DNA from: Paraspadella gotoi | Lineage: Eukaryota; Chaetognatha | DNA: 64,000 nucleotides | Assembly: GCA_051294375.1 (NCBI GenBank) | Contig: CM119266.1 | Coordinates: 12,375,705-12,439,704 of the forward strand | Direction of reading: 5' to 3' | In this document: positions 1-12,204 of the stretch, piece after piece | How positions within the stretch are numbered: position 1 is the stretch's first letter | How the letters are laid out: every line of letters starts with the position of its first letter | The notes under the pieces: generated by a model | The model's database searches: none | What the model saw: only the letters and a program-made list of their open reading frames with translations | What the model was told of the DNA's origin: nothing | Position numbers and translations under genes: made by a program

Positions 1-309
1 AAATCGAGAGAAAGAAGATCCCGAAGGACAAAGACAAAAAATCCGGAATTCGACATAATTATCGCCCCTCAGGAATCATGACGGACGACGTCGACAACGA
101 CGACCACTACGACGACGACGATGCCACGCGTCCAAAGATCAATTTTGATTCGGCGTCTGTCCTTTCGTCCCTCGTTACGCCGTCCGTCCTTCTGCTCTCT
201 TTCTGCCAGATTTTCCCGTCAATTCGNNNNNNNNNNACTGTCTTTTTCAATATTTTCAAACTCGTTCGTTCGTTTATTTATTTGGTGCTCCCTTTGTTCT
301 TTCGTCCGT

Positions 310-520
310 NNNNNNNNNNNNNNNNNNNNNNNNNNNNNNNNNNNNNNNNNNNNNNNNNNNNNNNNNNNNNNNNNNNNNNNNNNNNNNNNNNNNNNNNNNN
401 NNNNNNNNNNNNNNNNNNNNNNNNNNNNNNNNNNNNNNNNNNNNNNNNNNNNNNNNNNNNNNNNNNNNNNNNNNNNNNNNNNNNNNNNNNNNNNNNNNNN
501 NNNNNNNNNNNNNNNNNNNN
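310..520. other. Assembly gap (211 N)
   Basis: Unknown bases; ten-base N blocks also occur at 227-236 and 678-687. Confidence 1.
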
Positions 521-1130
521 TCCCTCCCACCTCGCCAACAGGAAACGATCCACCAGCCTTTCAATTCGCGCTCGATTTTTGGCGCCGTGAGTTTTTCTGT
601 TTCGTCCCGAGTTTCGCGCCCGCTGCTAAACAAAACAACGAAATCGAATTTAAAAAAAAAAAAGAAAAGAAAAAAAGNNNNNNNNNNAAAACGGGTCCTT
701 ATAATTCTGATTTTCCCCCAAAAAAATTTGGTTTTAAATGGGCGAATTTCGATTCATTTGGAAATAAACATTGAAACTATTTTCATTCTTTCCGCCGAGG
801 CTGATGGGCGTGAACTGTTCGGGATTGCTCGTCTGAGTTCGCACCTGCGTTTAATGTAGTTTCCGCGCCATTTTGTATTTTTCTGGGGGATAAAATTCGG
901 CAGATGTTTCGTCGAAATTTGGAAAAGATCCGAGTCGGACATGAAACTTGACGGTGGGAATGTGGTATTTAAAATTGGAAATTTGCATTATCATTATTCT
1001 TTATATTATCTTTAAACTTTATATATCTTAAGACAAAGGAAGATAATGAACATAAACTATAAAGCATGACATTAATCTGGAATGGCGTTGACGTCAGAAA
1101 GCGAAACTGTGCCCGGCGGCGTTCGACATG

Positions 1131-1132
<2 letters not shown>

Positions 1133-1174
<42 letters not shown>
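1133..1174. repeat. (TC)n microsatellite
   Basis: Near-perfect dinucleotide run. Confidence 0.95.
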
Positions 1175-1176
<2 letters not shown>

Positions 1177-1283
1177 TGTTCGCCGGCATGGAAAGTCATG
1201 ATTTCCGTTTTTTCCATTCGACGCCCCGTAAAAGAGAGTAAAATGGTCTAGACTTCGCATCTGCCATTCAGTCTTTCAAACCG

Positions 1284-1285
<2 letters not shown>

Positions 1286-1348
<63 letters not shown>

Positions 1349-1380
1349 CGCTCTCTCGATCTCTTGCTCTCTCTCTCTCT
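1286..1380. repeat. (TC)n microsatellite, interrupted
   Basis: TC run with a few tt and cg interruptions. Confidence 0.95.
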
Positions 1381-1578
1381 GTCAATTCTTTCGTTCTTTC
1401 TTTCTTTTCTTTCTCTTTTTCTTATTCTCTCTCTCTCAAGTACCCGCTCTTGGAGTTACTCGAAATTTGTAAATAACCTCGTTTTTTGCTCCAAGTTTTA
1501 AACTAAGATTTGGAATCGGTTTTAGTTTCCGATATTTTCCGTCCACAAATTCATTGTGGTTTTCACTTTCACACACGG

Positions 1579-1580
<2 letters not shown>

Positions 1581-1633
<53 letters not shown>
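1581..1633. repeat. (TC)n microsatellite
   Basis: Near-perfect dinucleotide run. Confidence 0.95.
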
Positions 1634-1638
<5 letters not shown>

Positions 1639-1877
1639 GGCGTCGAAATTAAAAAAAGAGTCACTTTTGGATCAGTCGGCAAAAACCTCCCGAGCAAAAC
1701 TTTTTTTCCGTCGTTTTTTTAATGCTTCGTTTTGTGTACAAAAAACTTCTCTCTCAAAAAAAAAGTGAAAAAAGCAGTTTTAGATTTTTACTTCGCTGTT
1801 TTACATTGGATCAGGAATTTATTTACTCAAAGATTCGAGTTGGTCTTGTAGCCGTCTACTTTGAATGCGTTAATTTG

Positions 1878-1880
<3 letters not shown>

Positions 1881-1913
<33 letters not shown>

Positions 1914-2010
1914 CTCTCTCTCGCTCTCTCGCTCTCTCTCTCGCTCTCTCTCTCTCTTTCACTCTTTTTCTCTCTCCCTCTTTCGCTTTCACTCTCTCTC
2001 CCTCTACTTT
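1881..2010. repeat. (TC)n microsatellite, interrupted
   Basis: TC run with ctcgctc variants and a TTTC-rich end. Confidence 0.95.
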
Positions 2011-2625
2011 TCTCTCCCAGGCTTCCAGCGCGTTTAGATTCATAGGCCAGATAAGCGAAAGGATTTTCTTTCTCCCAATTTGAATTTCTTTCTTTTTCAA
2101 GACGAAAACTTAAACCCGAATCTTTTTCTTTCACATTTTTTTCTGTGATGCTTCCCTAACAATTTTCGGCGTCCGTCAATCACGAATGAATAACATTTTC
2201 ATTTTTAATTCACAATTTTCACAACCGAATCCTGGCGACACAAACTGTTGCGAATACAAAGATTCGATCGTCATCATCGTCATCATCACTGTCTTCGTCG
2301 TCGTCGTGACGGGTGAAACTTGAGCGGATCCTAAATGAAGCTCAGCAGATTTCGTCTCTCGTCCCCGGGGATTATGAGCGAGAGAGAGAGATAGGGAGAG
2401 AGAGAGAGAAATTGAAACAAAATGAGGGAGTAAAAGTGAGAATTAGAAAGAAAAATAGTTTACTGAGTTTACTTGAGTACGTCAATTAAATTTATGTAGT
2501 AATTTTAAACATAAATAATTTTCACCCTTCGTTCCCTTAAGTGACGTTTCACTTTTCTTATTTTGTCCACTCAATTCTCACAAAGTCAACGTCGACTTTG
2601 GACAACCCTTAGCGCTCTTTCTTAT

Positions 2626-2657
2626 CTCTCTCTTCTCTCTCCTCCTCTCTGTTCCTC

Positions 2658-2691
<34 letters not shown>
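2626..2691. repeat. (TC)n microsatellite
   Basis: TC run with cctcc interruptions. Confidence 0.95.
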
Positions 2692-2694
<3 letters not shown>

Positions 2695-2806
2695 GTAAAA
2701 ACTGGAAGAATCCTTTATAATTTTCCTCACTTTGGATCCAAAGTTTTTTAAAAATTTCATTCGTAATTCTGAGATCACGAATCTCCTCAAAATTCTCACC
2801 CCTGAA

Positions 2807-2844
<38 letters not shown>

Positions 2845-4692
2845 CGACGACCACATCAAAAAAGAGGAAATATAGGAATTTCTCTGGTCCGCATTTTTTT
2901 GGTCTTTTATTGTTTTCTTGGATTATTCAAGGATCCGCGTCGAAACGGAACGCTGACGTCATCGCGGCATTCTTACAACAAATACTTTTTTTATCGCGAG
3001 ATGGACGATAGGAGAAATAAGAAATATTTGTTATTGTTTAAAAAAAAATAATCGAATTGACAGAATTCAGTCAAAATATCCTATTTACTAAAACTGTTTG
3101 TTTCATTAACTTTCAATCGAATTCATACTACTCCCGAAAAGGGTCAACGTCCTCGATCTTACGATTTTCTCCCACGGAGTTTAATTTCCAAATGATGGGC
3201 GTGGATTAAGTTGACCTACGAAGTCTTCAAAAACGACTCGAGTATAAGTCAAACACCTTGAGAAGATAATCCGTTCTCTCAGGCGATATAATCAAAACCG
3301 TTCTCTCAGTTCTCTTAACTGTTCTCCCAGCTGGAGAAACCAATTCAGCTCTGACACAATTTAAACACACACAATCTCCCACAATTTCCAACAACAACTA
3401 CAACAACTGGAATGCCCGTTCCTCTCAACTCTGCAAATTTTTAAATCCTCAATTTATTTATTTTCTTCTGACTCAAGACCGAATATTTGGTTCTCGAGTG
3501 GATTTTTCTTTTCCACTTCGCCTTTCGAGAGCAGTCGGTGACAACGCCTTTTAAAATTGCATGGGAAAAGACTGGAAGAGTCAGGACGACATTGCAGTAT
3601 TCAAACAATCAAATTTCGTTGCCCTTTTATTTTTTTCCCCATCGTTTCGATCACTCCCGCCAGGTTTGTCGATCTCGTCCTTACAGCACGGTTCACTTAA
3701 ATGTTTATTTCGTCGCTCCAAGTAGCAATAAAGTTAACGCTCTCTGCGTTTCTACGTTTCCGCGAAACCCGAGACGCCTGTATTTCTTTTTTTCCCCTTT
3801 TTCTCATTTCCTCGAGTTTCAACGTCGGACGTCAGAGAATCGCATCAAGGTCGTTCTCTCGACTACATTGTGGTCCCTTGGCACGAAAACGGGGAAAAGT
3901 ACACGATACATCTCTCTCTCATCCTCTCTCCGCCACTCTCTCCCTGGTCATCGCTGTCTCGTCCGTCTCTCTCTCCTCTCGTCTCATCCTCTCGTCTCGT
4001 TCGTCTCTCTCCCTCGGTCCGTCGCTTCTCTTCTCTCTCTCTTCTCTTCTCTCATCCGTCCTGGGAAAAAAACATGTTCTGGATCTCGAATCATAATTTA
4101 CTTAATATCCTATTCGCTACTAAAAAATGAAAAAGAGAAAAATTCGCTTACGCGGTCATTTCTTTCTCAGGTTTTTTTTTCTATATTCGTTTAGTCTACG
4201 ACTTTTTTCTTGTTATTGCTTATTATTTTTATGTTTTTTTTATTACGCGAATTTCCTTCACATAACCGCGAAAGCAGTTAATTCCTCTCTCTCTCTCTTT
4301 CTTTCTCTCTTTCTCCGTCGTTTAACTTTTGCTACGGTCAACGCAAAATTGTCGAGAAAAAAAATATCGATTTAACGATTTCCTATTTGATCCGGGATTT
4401 ATTCACCGTCACGCGTGTCGAGGATGTAATCGTAAATCAAATAAGGGAGGAAATGCCAATTAAACCGATCCGCTTAAATCTTTTTTTTTATTTCGAATTG
4501 TCGAGGATTTAATCAAACGATCTTTTGTTTGCATAAATTATACCGGAATTATTTGCATAATAAAATGTGACTTTGATCGTAAACAATATTGCGAAAACCA
4601 AAAAAGAGAAATCTCTCGTCCTCAATTTTAATCGCAAATTCTCGCACGCGCTTCTTTTTTTCACCAACACACTCCTCTCTCCCCCTTTCCAG

Positions 4693-4849
4693 AGTTCCGG
4701 CTACGAATCCGCCTCCAAGACTTCGCCCTACGCCTCCTCCACGCCAGAGTCGAGCCACTCCAACTCCTCGTCGGCGTCTGGACCACACAGAGCCGCGTCG
4801 TCGAGCATCCACAAGGCCTTCGACGATTCCTCCTGCACCTCGGATCTGG
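4693..4849 (+). CDS. Lzts: LZTS exon a (first one visible)
   Basis: Acceptor after tttccag at 4692, donor gtaatt at 4850, leaving phase 1. It encodes about 52 Ser/Ala-rich residues beginning SSGYESASKTSPYASS and ending SSCTSDL. There is no ATG in frame after the acceptor, so at least one coding exon lies upstream, possibly outside the window. Confidence 0.8.
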
Positions 4850-4882
4850 GTAATTTCAAAAATAGGGGGGATCTAGCGTGTG

Positions 4883-4962
<80 letters not shown>

Positions 4963-7900
4963 TCTCTCTCTCTCTCTTCCTTTTCCTTTTCCTCTTCCCT
5001 TTCCTTTTCCTTTTTTTCATCCCGTACTTCCTTTATCTCATTCCTTTCTTTCGTTTCTTGCTTCCCAAAAAATAAAAAAAAACACACAGAAAAAAAAAGA
5101 TTAAAGAAAAAGAAAAAACTCGAAACGGAAATGACGAATAGAAATAATAAGTTTTTTTTTTGTGTGTCGATTTTTTTCTCCATTCGATCTAATCGGATTC
5201 GGGCGAGTCGACCTTTTTTGTTGTGGTCGAGTGACGCTGATTGCTGATCACATTTTTTCGATGTGGTCTCATCGACCCCCTCCCCCCCTCCTCCCCACAG
5301 CTCCCCCCTACCCCAACTACCCACATCCGTTTCATATTCTTCTTAATCTCAAAAATTTAATCCGAGGCGCAATTTTTCATAATCTTAATTTAGAAGTAAA
5401 ATATATTTTCTTTCAATCATATTTTGTTCTTTTTTCTTACATAAAGTATATGATTTCTTTAATCATGATGCTTTACCCTTTATTTTTCACCCCCTTACAG
5501 GAGACTCCCCCACCTCCTCCTTCAAGACTCAAGACTCCACGTCCTCGATCCCCGCATCATTTTCTCTCCGCCACGCGTCCTCGACGTCCACTTTGACGTC
5601 ATCGCACGTGACTCTCACTTCCGCCAATCAAAATCCCGCCTATTTTTCCGGCGCCGTCCCGCCGCAACCGCAACGCCCGGCGCCTTCCCATTACGCGGCG
5701 TGTCGCGTCTATGGCTCGGAATTCGACGCCGGGTACGGGGCGCAGCCTCCGCCCCCACACGACAGTCACCGGCGCCCTTCTCGCGTATCGACGAAACAAG
5801 TGAACGTCGGTGGCGCCGCGGGAACTCTTACTCGCGCCATCGGCCCCGTGGGGTCGCTGCAGGTTCTGGCGACTGGCGACGCCAACGGAATTGGCGGCGG
5901 CGGCGACGCTGCGGGTCTGACCGTCGCAGAAGCGGCAGAGCCGCAGAGAATCGCGTTTCGACAGAGGACGAATTCGGCGTCGGCGTCGTGCGCGCAGAGG
6001 AATAGGTAATTAATTTATTTAATTCAGCAATCAAAATAATACAAAGTATATAAATGATTTAATTTATCAAAGAAAAAATAATAAATCACCCCAGAAAAAA
6101 ATATTTTTTCATGTAAATTATCGCATTACCGAGTTAAACAAATAAATTAATTAAAAGTTTAAAACAATTAACATTTTATTTAATTTTTAACAATAGTATT
6201 TTGACAATTACCCCATTCCATCCCTCACTCTTCCCCAACCACAGTCATCCTCTTCCTCAAGACCTCTTCCGCCCCTCGAAACTCCCCACCTCCACCGCCC
6301 CTTCCGGCAATGGCGCCGCCGACGCCGACGACGCCAGCCGCAGCGCCACTTCCGGTTTAGACTCTTCCTTCGCCTCGAGCGACGCCCTTGACGACAGCGA
6401 CGCCTACAAAGTGTCCCGACTCGGAGCCAAGATGGTGACGGCGGACAATCTGCATCAGAGCCTGCAGGCGAGTTCTTTTGTTTATTTTTTTTTTTTGGTG
6501 CGGAATCCTGGCGGAAAAGATGGAAACTGGCTTTTTTGTTTAGGAAAGGATATTTAAGTTAAATGAATATATTGTGGACGCAGGATTATCAAGCCGTTTT
6601 CAAAAAAAACTTTTATGGAATACGTAAAGAATTAAGGAAATAACGCATTTAGTAATTACTTAGTATTAGTATCATCGACTGCCTCATTATAACCGACAAA
6701 AAATTATCTCTCCTGACAGTTGATCCGGCTGGCCGACCACCCATGGCCGACGCGGACGACGACGGGCGCCGCCTTCGAGGATCTCAACGCGGACGCGGTC
6801 TCTCTGAAGAGTCCCGCCACGCCGCTCGACGACAAGACCGCCCTCTTGGAGGTCATGTTGAGGGAAAGGTAATTGGTTTTAAAGTGGCAATTTTCATTGT
6901 TTTGGTTTGGATTGTTCGTTTTCACAATGTTTAGGGCCATCCTTGTCCTGACCTTTAAAATTAAGATCCTTTCTGCTTGATTTGTCTAGATCTGTATTGT
7001 TAACTCTACCATATGTTTTATTCAATTATCGTCACATTGCAAACCTTGATTTATTAGTGTAATCGAGTTAGTTGATTGTAATGGAATTTTAGGCCACGGG
7101 ACAGTATTTTTTTCATATTTAATAAAATGACGTATTTCGGGTCATGACAGGAAAATAGTATTGTTTCAAGTGGTATTTTTTATTTTGTTGTTTTATTTTT
7201 TGGTAAGGGGTGGCTTTTATTCGATAATTGTCTAAAGCAGGGGGGTTTTAATGAATTAGGTGTATCAATACTAGGGGTCTATGAAGCTAGCACTCTAAGA
7301 ACATTCCTCTCACTTCCGAACACCATTCATCCCCCCCCCCTTATTCCATCAGAGAATCGGAGATCCTGCATCTGCGCCGCGCCATCGAACACAACGAGAA
7401 GGTCATCTTCCAAGTCTACGAGCGGCGACAGTCCGAGTGGGAGAAGTCGCTCGTCGCAGCGCAGAAGCAGAACAACGAGAAGATGGAGCAGCAGCGCAAG
7501 GCCGCCCTACAGCAGCAGCAGCAATTGCTGATGCAGGTCTTCGCGCTGCAGCAGGAACGACGTTCGTTGCAGGACGACAACGCCTCGTTCCAATCGAAAG
7601 TCCAGTCGCTGCTGGAAGAGACCGACTTGGTGAAGGAACAGCTGGAGGCCTTCAAGTGAGTTTTTTGCTGCGATGGGCGTTGTTGTTTTGTTGCGAGTGT
7701 CAAGTAAAGAATTTTTTTGTCAGTTATTAGGATTGAAGTAACTATTGTCTCATTAAGTATTGTAAATACAATTCATTTAACGATGCTGAGGATGCAAAAA
7801 TCGGAGTTTTCTTAGCCATAGTGGGAGATTGAATCTAAGCTGTTTGTTATTATACATTATGTATATTAAATATTTAATAACCCTTGCCTCCATCCCGATC

Positions 7901-8916
7901 CCCTTTCCCTTCTCTCTCTCAGATCCCAACTGGAGGACACCCGGTGGGAAATGTGCCAGAAGAGCGGAGAGATCGCCCTCCTCAAGCAGCACGTCCGCGA
8001 GGCCCGCGACTCGGCGGCGGCCTTCTCCTCCGAATCGGCGACGCTGCGCGCGCAACTGGCGGAACGAGAGACGCGCGCCGCCACGAGCGCCGACGAGGCC
8101 CGCCGGCTGCAGGCGCAGCTGGAGAAATTGGAGGAGGAGATTGCTCGCCTCAACGGAGAGGTGGCGTGTCGACGCCGCCGAGTCGAGTCAGTCGTCGTCG
8201 TCGCCGAGTCAGCGTCCGGCGCCGCATCGTCGTCCTCCACGCCCACCGACGCCCCTGGCGGCGGCGTAGACGCTCGAAAACTCTCGACGTCGTCCTCCGG
8301 CGCTTCCTCGACGAGCGGCGCCGGCCTCAAGGAAGAGCACGTGACTCAACTGAAGCGCGAATTGCGCGAGATGCACAACCGACTTCACGAGCAGCAGAAA
8401 GGCTTCGAGACGGAGCGCGGACGATGGCTCGCCGAGAAGTCGAAAGTCTTGAACTATCAGTGCAAACTGCAGGAGAATTACCTCGCTATGTGCCACAGGT
8501 GTCAGCACCTGGAGCAGACCATATTCCAGTTGACGATGGAGTTGGACCGACAGACCAACGGGGATAACGGGGCCTTCGAGCCGAAGACGGAGGAGGAAGG
8601 GAGAAGAGCGCTGGCGGGACAAGTGCAACGACAGCAACTTCAGCAACAACAGCAACTTTCGCAGCAACAGCAACGGCCGTTTAATGGTGACTCATCGTCG
8701 GAATCCTCGTGGCGCGCGCCGCAGAGTCCGTCGGAAAAGGCGGCGCCAGCTCGGATCGAAGACTCGACTCCAACGTTGTTGCCGCAAAAGATGCTGCAGC
8801 TGCAGCAACCGCAACAACAGCATCTACGAGAAATAGAGGCGAACGGTTTTCAATCTCTTCGCCATCAAAATTCCAACGCGACGGACAATCGCGTTTTAGA
8901 GTCGGTGCATTTGTGA
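4693..8916 (+). CDS. Lzts: LZTS-family (Fez1/LAPSER) coiled-coil protein, 5' partial, six exons
   Basis: Six exons join in one frame (4693-4849, 5501-6005, 6245-6467, 6720-6868, 7353-7655, 7923-8916), giving 776 residues and a stop; the first coding exon(s) are not found. Residues 1-290 are Ser/Thr/Pro/Gly-rich and probably disordered. A heptad-like coiled coil runs from about 335 to 510 and contains DTRWEMCQKSGEIALLKQ (452-469), which matches the LZTS1 segment ETQWEVCQKSGEISLLKQ and is the diagnostic part of the Fez1 domain. A second coiled coil lies at about 582-655, followed by a Gln-rich tail. Vertebrate LZTS proteins are scaffolds tied to microtubules, cell cycle and postsynaptic sites; that role here is inferred. 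The gene is convergent with the FBXL gene downstream. The family call is firm; which vertebrate paralogue is closest is not decided. Confidence 0.9.
4886..4978. repeat. (TC)n microsatellite in LZTS intron
   Basis: Starts 37 bases after the donor of the first visible LZTS intron; pyrimidines are on the sense strand. A TTTTCC-rich tract follows. Confidence 0.97.
5501..6005 (+). CDS. Lzts: LZTS exon b
   Basis: Acceptor ccccttacag ends at 5500; donor gtaatt starts at 6006 (phase 2). It encodes about residues 53-220: Ser/Thr-rich, then Pro-, Gly- and Ala-rich low complexity, with no recognised domain. The split Gly codon with exon a keeps the frame open. A CRE-like octamer (tgacgtca) near 5594 is inside the coding sequence and is probably incidental. 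Confidence 0.85.
6245..6467 (+). CDS. Lzts: LZTS exon c, probable GC donor
   Basis: Acceptor accacag ends at 6244. The exon encodes residues 221-295, including RLGAKMVTADNLHQSLQ. The best donor is ctgcag|gcgagt at 6468, a GC donor in phase 0 that fits the phase-0 acceptor at 6719. A GT alternative at 6435 (gatg|gtgacg) is also phase 0 and would drop 11 residues, so this 3' edge is less certain than the others. Confidence 0.75.
6720..6868 (+). CDS. Lzts: LZTS exon d
   Basis: Acceptor tcctgacag ends at 6719, donor gtaatt at 6869 (phase 2). It encodes residues 296-344 and carries the start of the first coiled coil (LDDKTALLEVMLRER), corresponding to the region in LZTS1 where the leucine-rich helix begins. 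Confidence 0.88.
7353..7655 (+). CDS. Lzts: LZTS exon e
   Basis: Acceptor ttccatcag ends at 7352, donor gtgagt at 7656 (phase 2). It encodes residues 345-445, a continuous charged and Gln-rich coiled coil from ESEILHLRRAIEHNEK to LLEETDLVKEQLEAF. Confidence 0.92.
7923..8916 (+). CDS. Lzts: LZTS terminal exon with stop
   Basis: Acceptor tctctcag ends at 7922; the stop tga is at 8914-8916. It encodes residues 446-776: the DTRWEMCQKSGEIALLKQ signature, a Ser/Ala-rich linker, a second helix (KEEHVTQLKRELREMHNRL) and the conserved KVLNYQCKLQENYLAMCHR block matching LZTS1 KVIQYQKQLQQSYVAMYQR. A Gln-rich tail near 681-700 follows. Possible poly(A) signals lie downstream (aataaa near 9560). Confidence 0.93.
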
Positions 8917-11900
8917 TAACGATCATTGATTTTTTTTTTCCTTTTAGTTTTTTTTTATTTTTATTAATTCTTCGCTTCTTCCGATTTATTTTTAAAAGTT
9001 TTTGATAAATATTTTATGTATAACGTCGCATCTCTAACCTCAAAACAAAATATTCGCCCATTATTCATTCCATTTTTCTTTTCTTTTCCCATGGTTATCG
9101 TCAATAGCTTCCCTTCGAGAGGTCCTTTTTTTAATTTTAATTTTAATTATCGACGGCCGAAAATATTGGAATACATTTTTTTTATCGACGGAACTAATAA
9201 TATATCGAGGGCGAAATGTTTTGTTTCAGTAATCGGTTTGACCAAGCTCTCTCAACATTTTGCTTGATAGCCCCTTCATTGCGCTAATCTGAAGTACGCG
9301 AAAAGGGCAACTTTTTTTTTCTATCCCAACTTTTCGCTCCAAATTCCCCAAAATGTTTCTCTCTCTTTTCCTCGTCTCATTTTAACGTTTAGTCGCGACT
9401 AGTTGTGTTTTCTGTCTTCTTCCCTCGCCATCAATTTTTCCGACGAAACGTCATCGTTTCGGAATTTATTATTTTCGTTTGAATCGCGTAACCAGGACGA
9501 CGTTTTAACCCTATTTAATACGTTTACGATTGTTTGTTTCTCGCACTCGTGAATTTCCGAAATAAAATCAACGACGACGAAAAAAATATTTGTAACTTTG
9601 ATGATAAAAAAACAAAACAAACTAGAAATATCTTTTCTCGGTTAAACTTAAGATACCAAAATAAGCTAGTAAACAAAAAAAGGACTAATTTTAAGACGAC
9701 TGTTATCTATTAAATATTAAATAGTACAAGACAGCGATTGCCATTACTATAAAATCACATCAAGCTCTTGGCTGGTACAGGATTAGTGTAGACCCCAAAG
9801 ATTCACGTTTCGATAAGGCGAGCAACGTGTGGATTAAAAATTGTTTTCGCTATTCGTTTTTGTTTTGTTCCGAGTAAATGTTACTCAAAACGTTTCCACG
9901 GCGAAAATGATCGATCAATCGACATACGATACTAATAATAGTAGTCAGCATGCGTTACGGTTGCTTTCGTTTTTAACTGTTAAAAAATTACTTACGCAGT
10001 AAGTTACGACTCACGACATACTAATTCATCTCTGTGTGATACGACTTTTAAACGAAGACTAATTTACATGCAGTCGAGGTTAGGGTTGATTAATTTAAAT
10101 ACTGATTAATCTTCATTCACGAATCCTGATCCAACCAAAAGCCAGAAATTTTTTTTTTTTCATTTTGTTTTTTAGCAAAAAAAAAAAAAAGACAAGATTT
10201 GTTTTTTGTTTTTTTTTTTTTTAAATGAATACATATGAAACGAAATAGCGCTTTCGTCAAAAGCGGAGACCTTTCGATTTGAAGGGAAATTAAACAATTT
10301 CGCATCATCATTATTTACCTTAAATTTAATTTCTTTTTTACCTAAATTTATTTCGTCTCCGCTTTTAGTCAGTGGCGCTGCATTACGGTGTTTGGTGGCG
10401 GGAGAGCGAATGGAGAGTAGGTTGTTTGTTTTTTTTTCAACAATAAGCGGACAGACAGTCTTAGCCATTTGTTTTGTTTGTTTTGTTTTTTTTAACAAGC
10501 AAGTTTAAAATAACAACTACGTCTACAAAATCTGTTATTGTAATACGTTGGATGAATGTTCGATCGTATTTAAAAAAAAAAAGCAAGTTTCAATGTAGCG
10601 ATCGGAATATTTTCGATACGGTATTACGTAATCGTAAAAAAATCAAAGATCTATTAATCCAGACAACCCAAGAAATAAATAAATAAAAATATTTTTCTCT
10701 CCTTTTTACATCTACTTATTCGCATTTCCTCGTTGAAACAATGAAACATGACGGGATGAGAAAAAGCATAAAATCGTCTTGAAAATTGTGTGAAATTAAA
10801 AACACAAACAAATAAGTTTAGACTCAAATTAATTTTTTTCAGAAAAATAACTGAAATAAATTTGTTATTATGAAATTCAATAAACGATGAATTATTTTTC
10901 AGAAGGATGGCAAGTAAAAACTACAAATTACATATCATAATTGGTCTTGAAGTAAAAATACTGTTAACGCTCGTATACTTTTTACACTGCTCAAAGATTA
11001 TTCAGCAAGTAATTTTTCACAATCTGAAACCGTGCAAGATTAACCTCAATAGAAATATTTATTGCAACCCTTCTAAATTACAAACGGAAAAAAAATATAA
11101 TGAAAAACGTAACAGCGGAGAAAAAAGATCGATAAAGTAATAATACAACGTTGATGACAGCGATATCTTCGTTACAACTTTCAACCGTAATAATAATAAT
11201 AATAGTAATAGTAATAATGTAATGAGGACGGTTACGAAACCTAAATTTGGAGGGAAGAATTTTTTTTCATCGGGGTCGGTTGTGAGGCCCGCTCAAGGCG
11301 GGTAGCGTCGAAACGCGAGGAAAAAAAAAAGGCGAGGAAAATTATGAACTAAAACACATCGATTTGGAAGTATGCAATCACATGGCTATCCGAACACGGT
11401 TTTAATGGTGAGCGTTCACAAGTAGTATCCACACATATGCCAAAGTTATTAGAATTACGAAAAAACAAAAATCGATATCATTCACGGGTGATTTGTTGGG
11501 GTTTTTTTTTGTTTGTTTGTTTGTTTTTTTGTTTAGATACCAAAGTCGGAAGGGAAAAAGATTTAAAACTAGCGTTCACAAGAAAGATAGAGAGCTACGG
11601 CCATACGTTGTCTTTTTCTTTGTTTACGTTTCCCGATGCGAACTCCACGAATCGGTGCCTAAAAGAATTACGGTCATTTTCGTAGTAATAAAGCGACTAA
11701 ATTCATCTGCATCCCAGCGATGCAAAAAAAAAAAAAGGGAAAATCCGTAAACGTTGTTCATTTAAAATAAAATTAATCATTTGTTGAGTGAAAAAAAAAA
11801 CCTAAAAGAGCCAGGGATTTTTAATGTAAACGGAACGAAGGGGAAAAGAGTTTTTTTGTATTTGTGGTAAAACTGGTAATATATATTATAAAATATATAA

Positions 11901-12111
11901 CATAAAGTTAGTCCTGTCAATCGCCTTCGCTTCTTCGAACATTTTTTTTTTCGTTTGGCGCAAAATGATAAAAATGATAATAAAATTAATAACAATTATT
12001 TCAATCTTTTCTTTGGATGTGTAAAACTTTAAAAATCACGTAAATGGGGGGAAAACGAGAATATTACAAAAGTTAAACAGTGAAAAAGAAGGAGAGAGAG
12101 AGAGAGAGAGA

Positions 12112-12152
<41 letters not shown>

Positions 12153-12204
12153 GGTCCTGATGCTCGTTTGTTTTTCGGCTTCTCCGATGTGCTTTTGACA
12201 GTCG
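8917..12204. other. Spacer between convergent LZTS and FBXL genes
   Basis: Holds the 3' UTRs of both genes (ends not resolved). It is AT-rich with homopolymer runs, a TAA-rich tract at about 11190-11222, and a GA array at 12090-12150 that is TC on the sense strand of the FBXL gene. No coding-like segment seen. Confidence 0.6.
12090..12150. repeat. (GA)n microsatellite downstream of FBXL stop
   Basis: GA on +, hence TC in the FBXL transcript orientation, probably in the 3' UTR. Confidence 0.95.

Larger units (their letters stand above)
1..4692. other. Upstream/intergenic DNA, no supported exon
   Basis: Gaps at 227-236, 310-520 and 678-687, several TC arrays, and A/T-rich spacer. Open frames here are mostly SLSLSL or RERERE translations of TC/GA repeats. 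A CRE palindrome tgacgtca lies at 2954-2961 and a GAC triplet array at about 2810-2850. Missing 5' exons of the LZTS gene could lie here but I could not place one. Confidence 0.6.

Noticed and set aside
1856-2134. Long open frames coding SLSLSL or RERERE
   Set aside because: They are translations of TC/GA microsatellites with no domain or splice context; the same holds at many other arrays in the window.
5599-8673. Minus-strand and alternate-frame open frames over the LZTS exons
   Set aside because: They overlap a strongly supported spliced gene and arise from its GC-rich codons.
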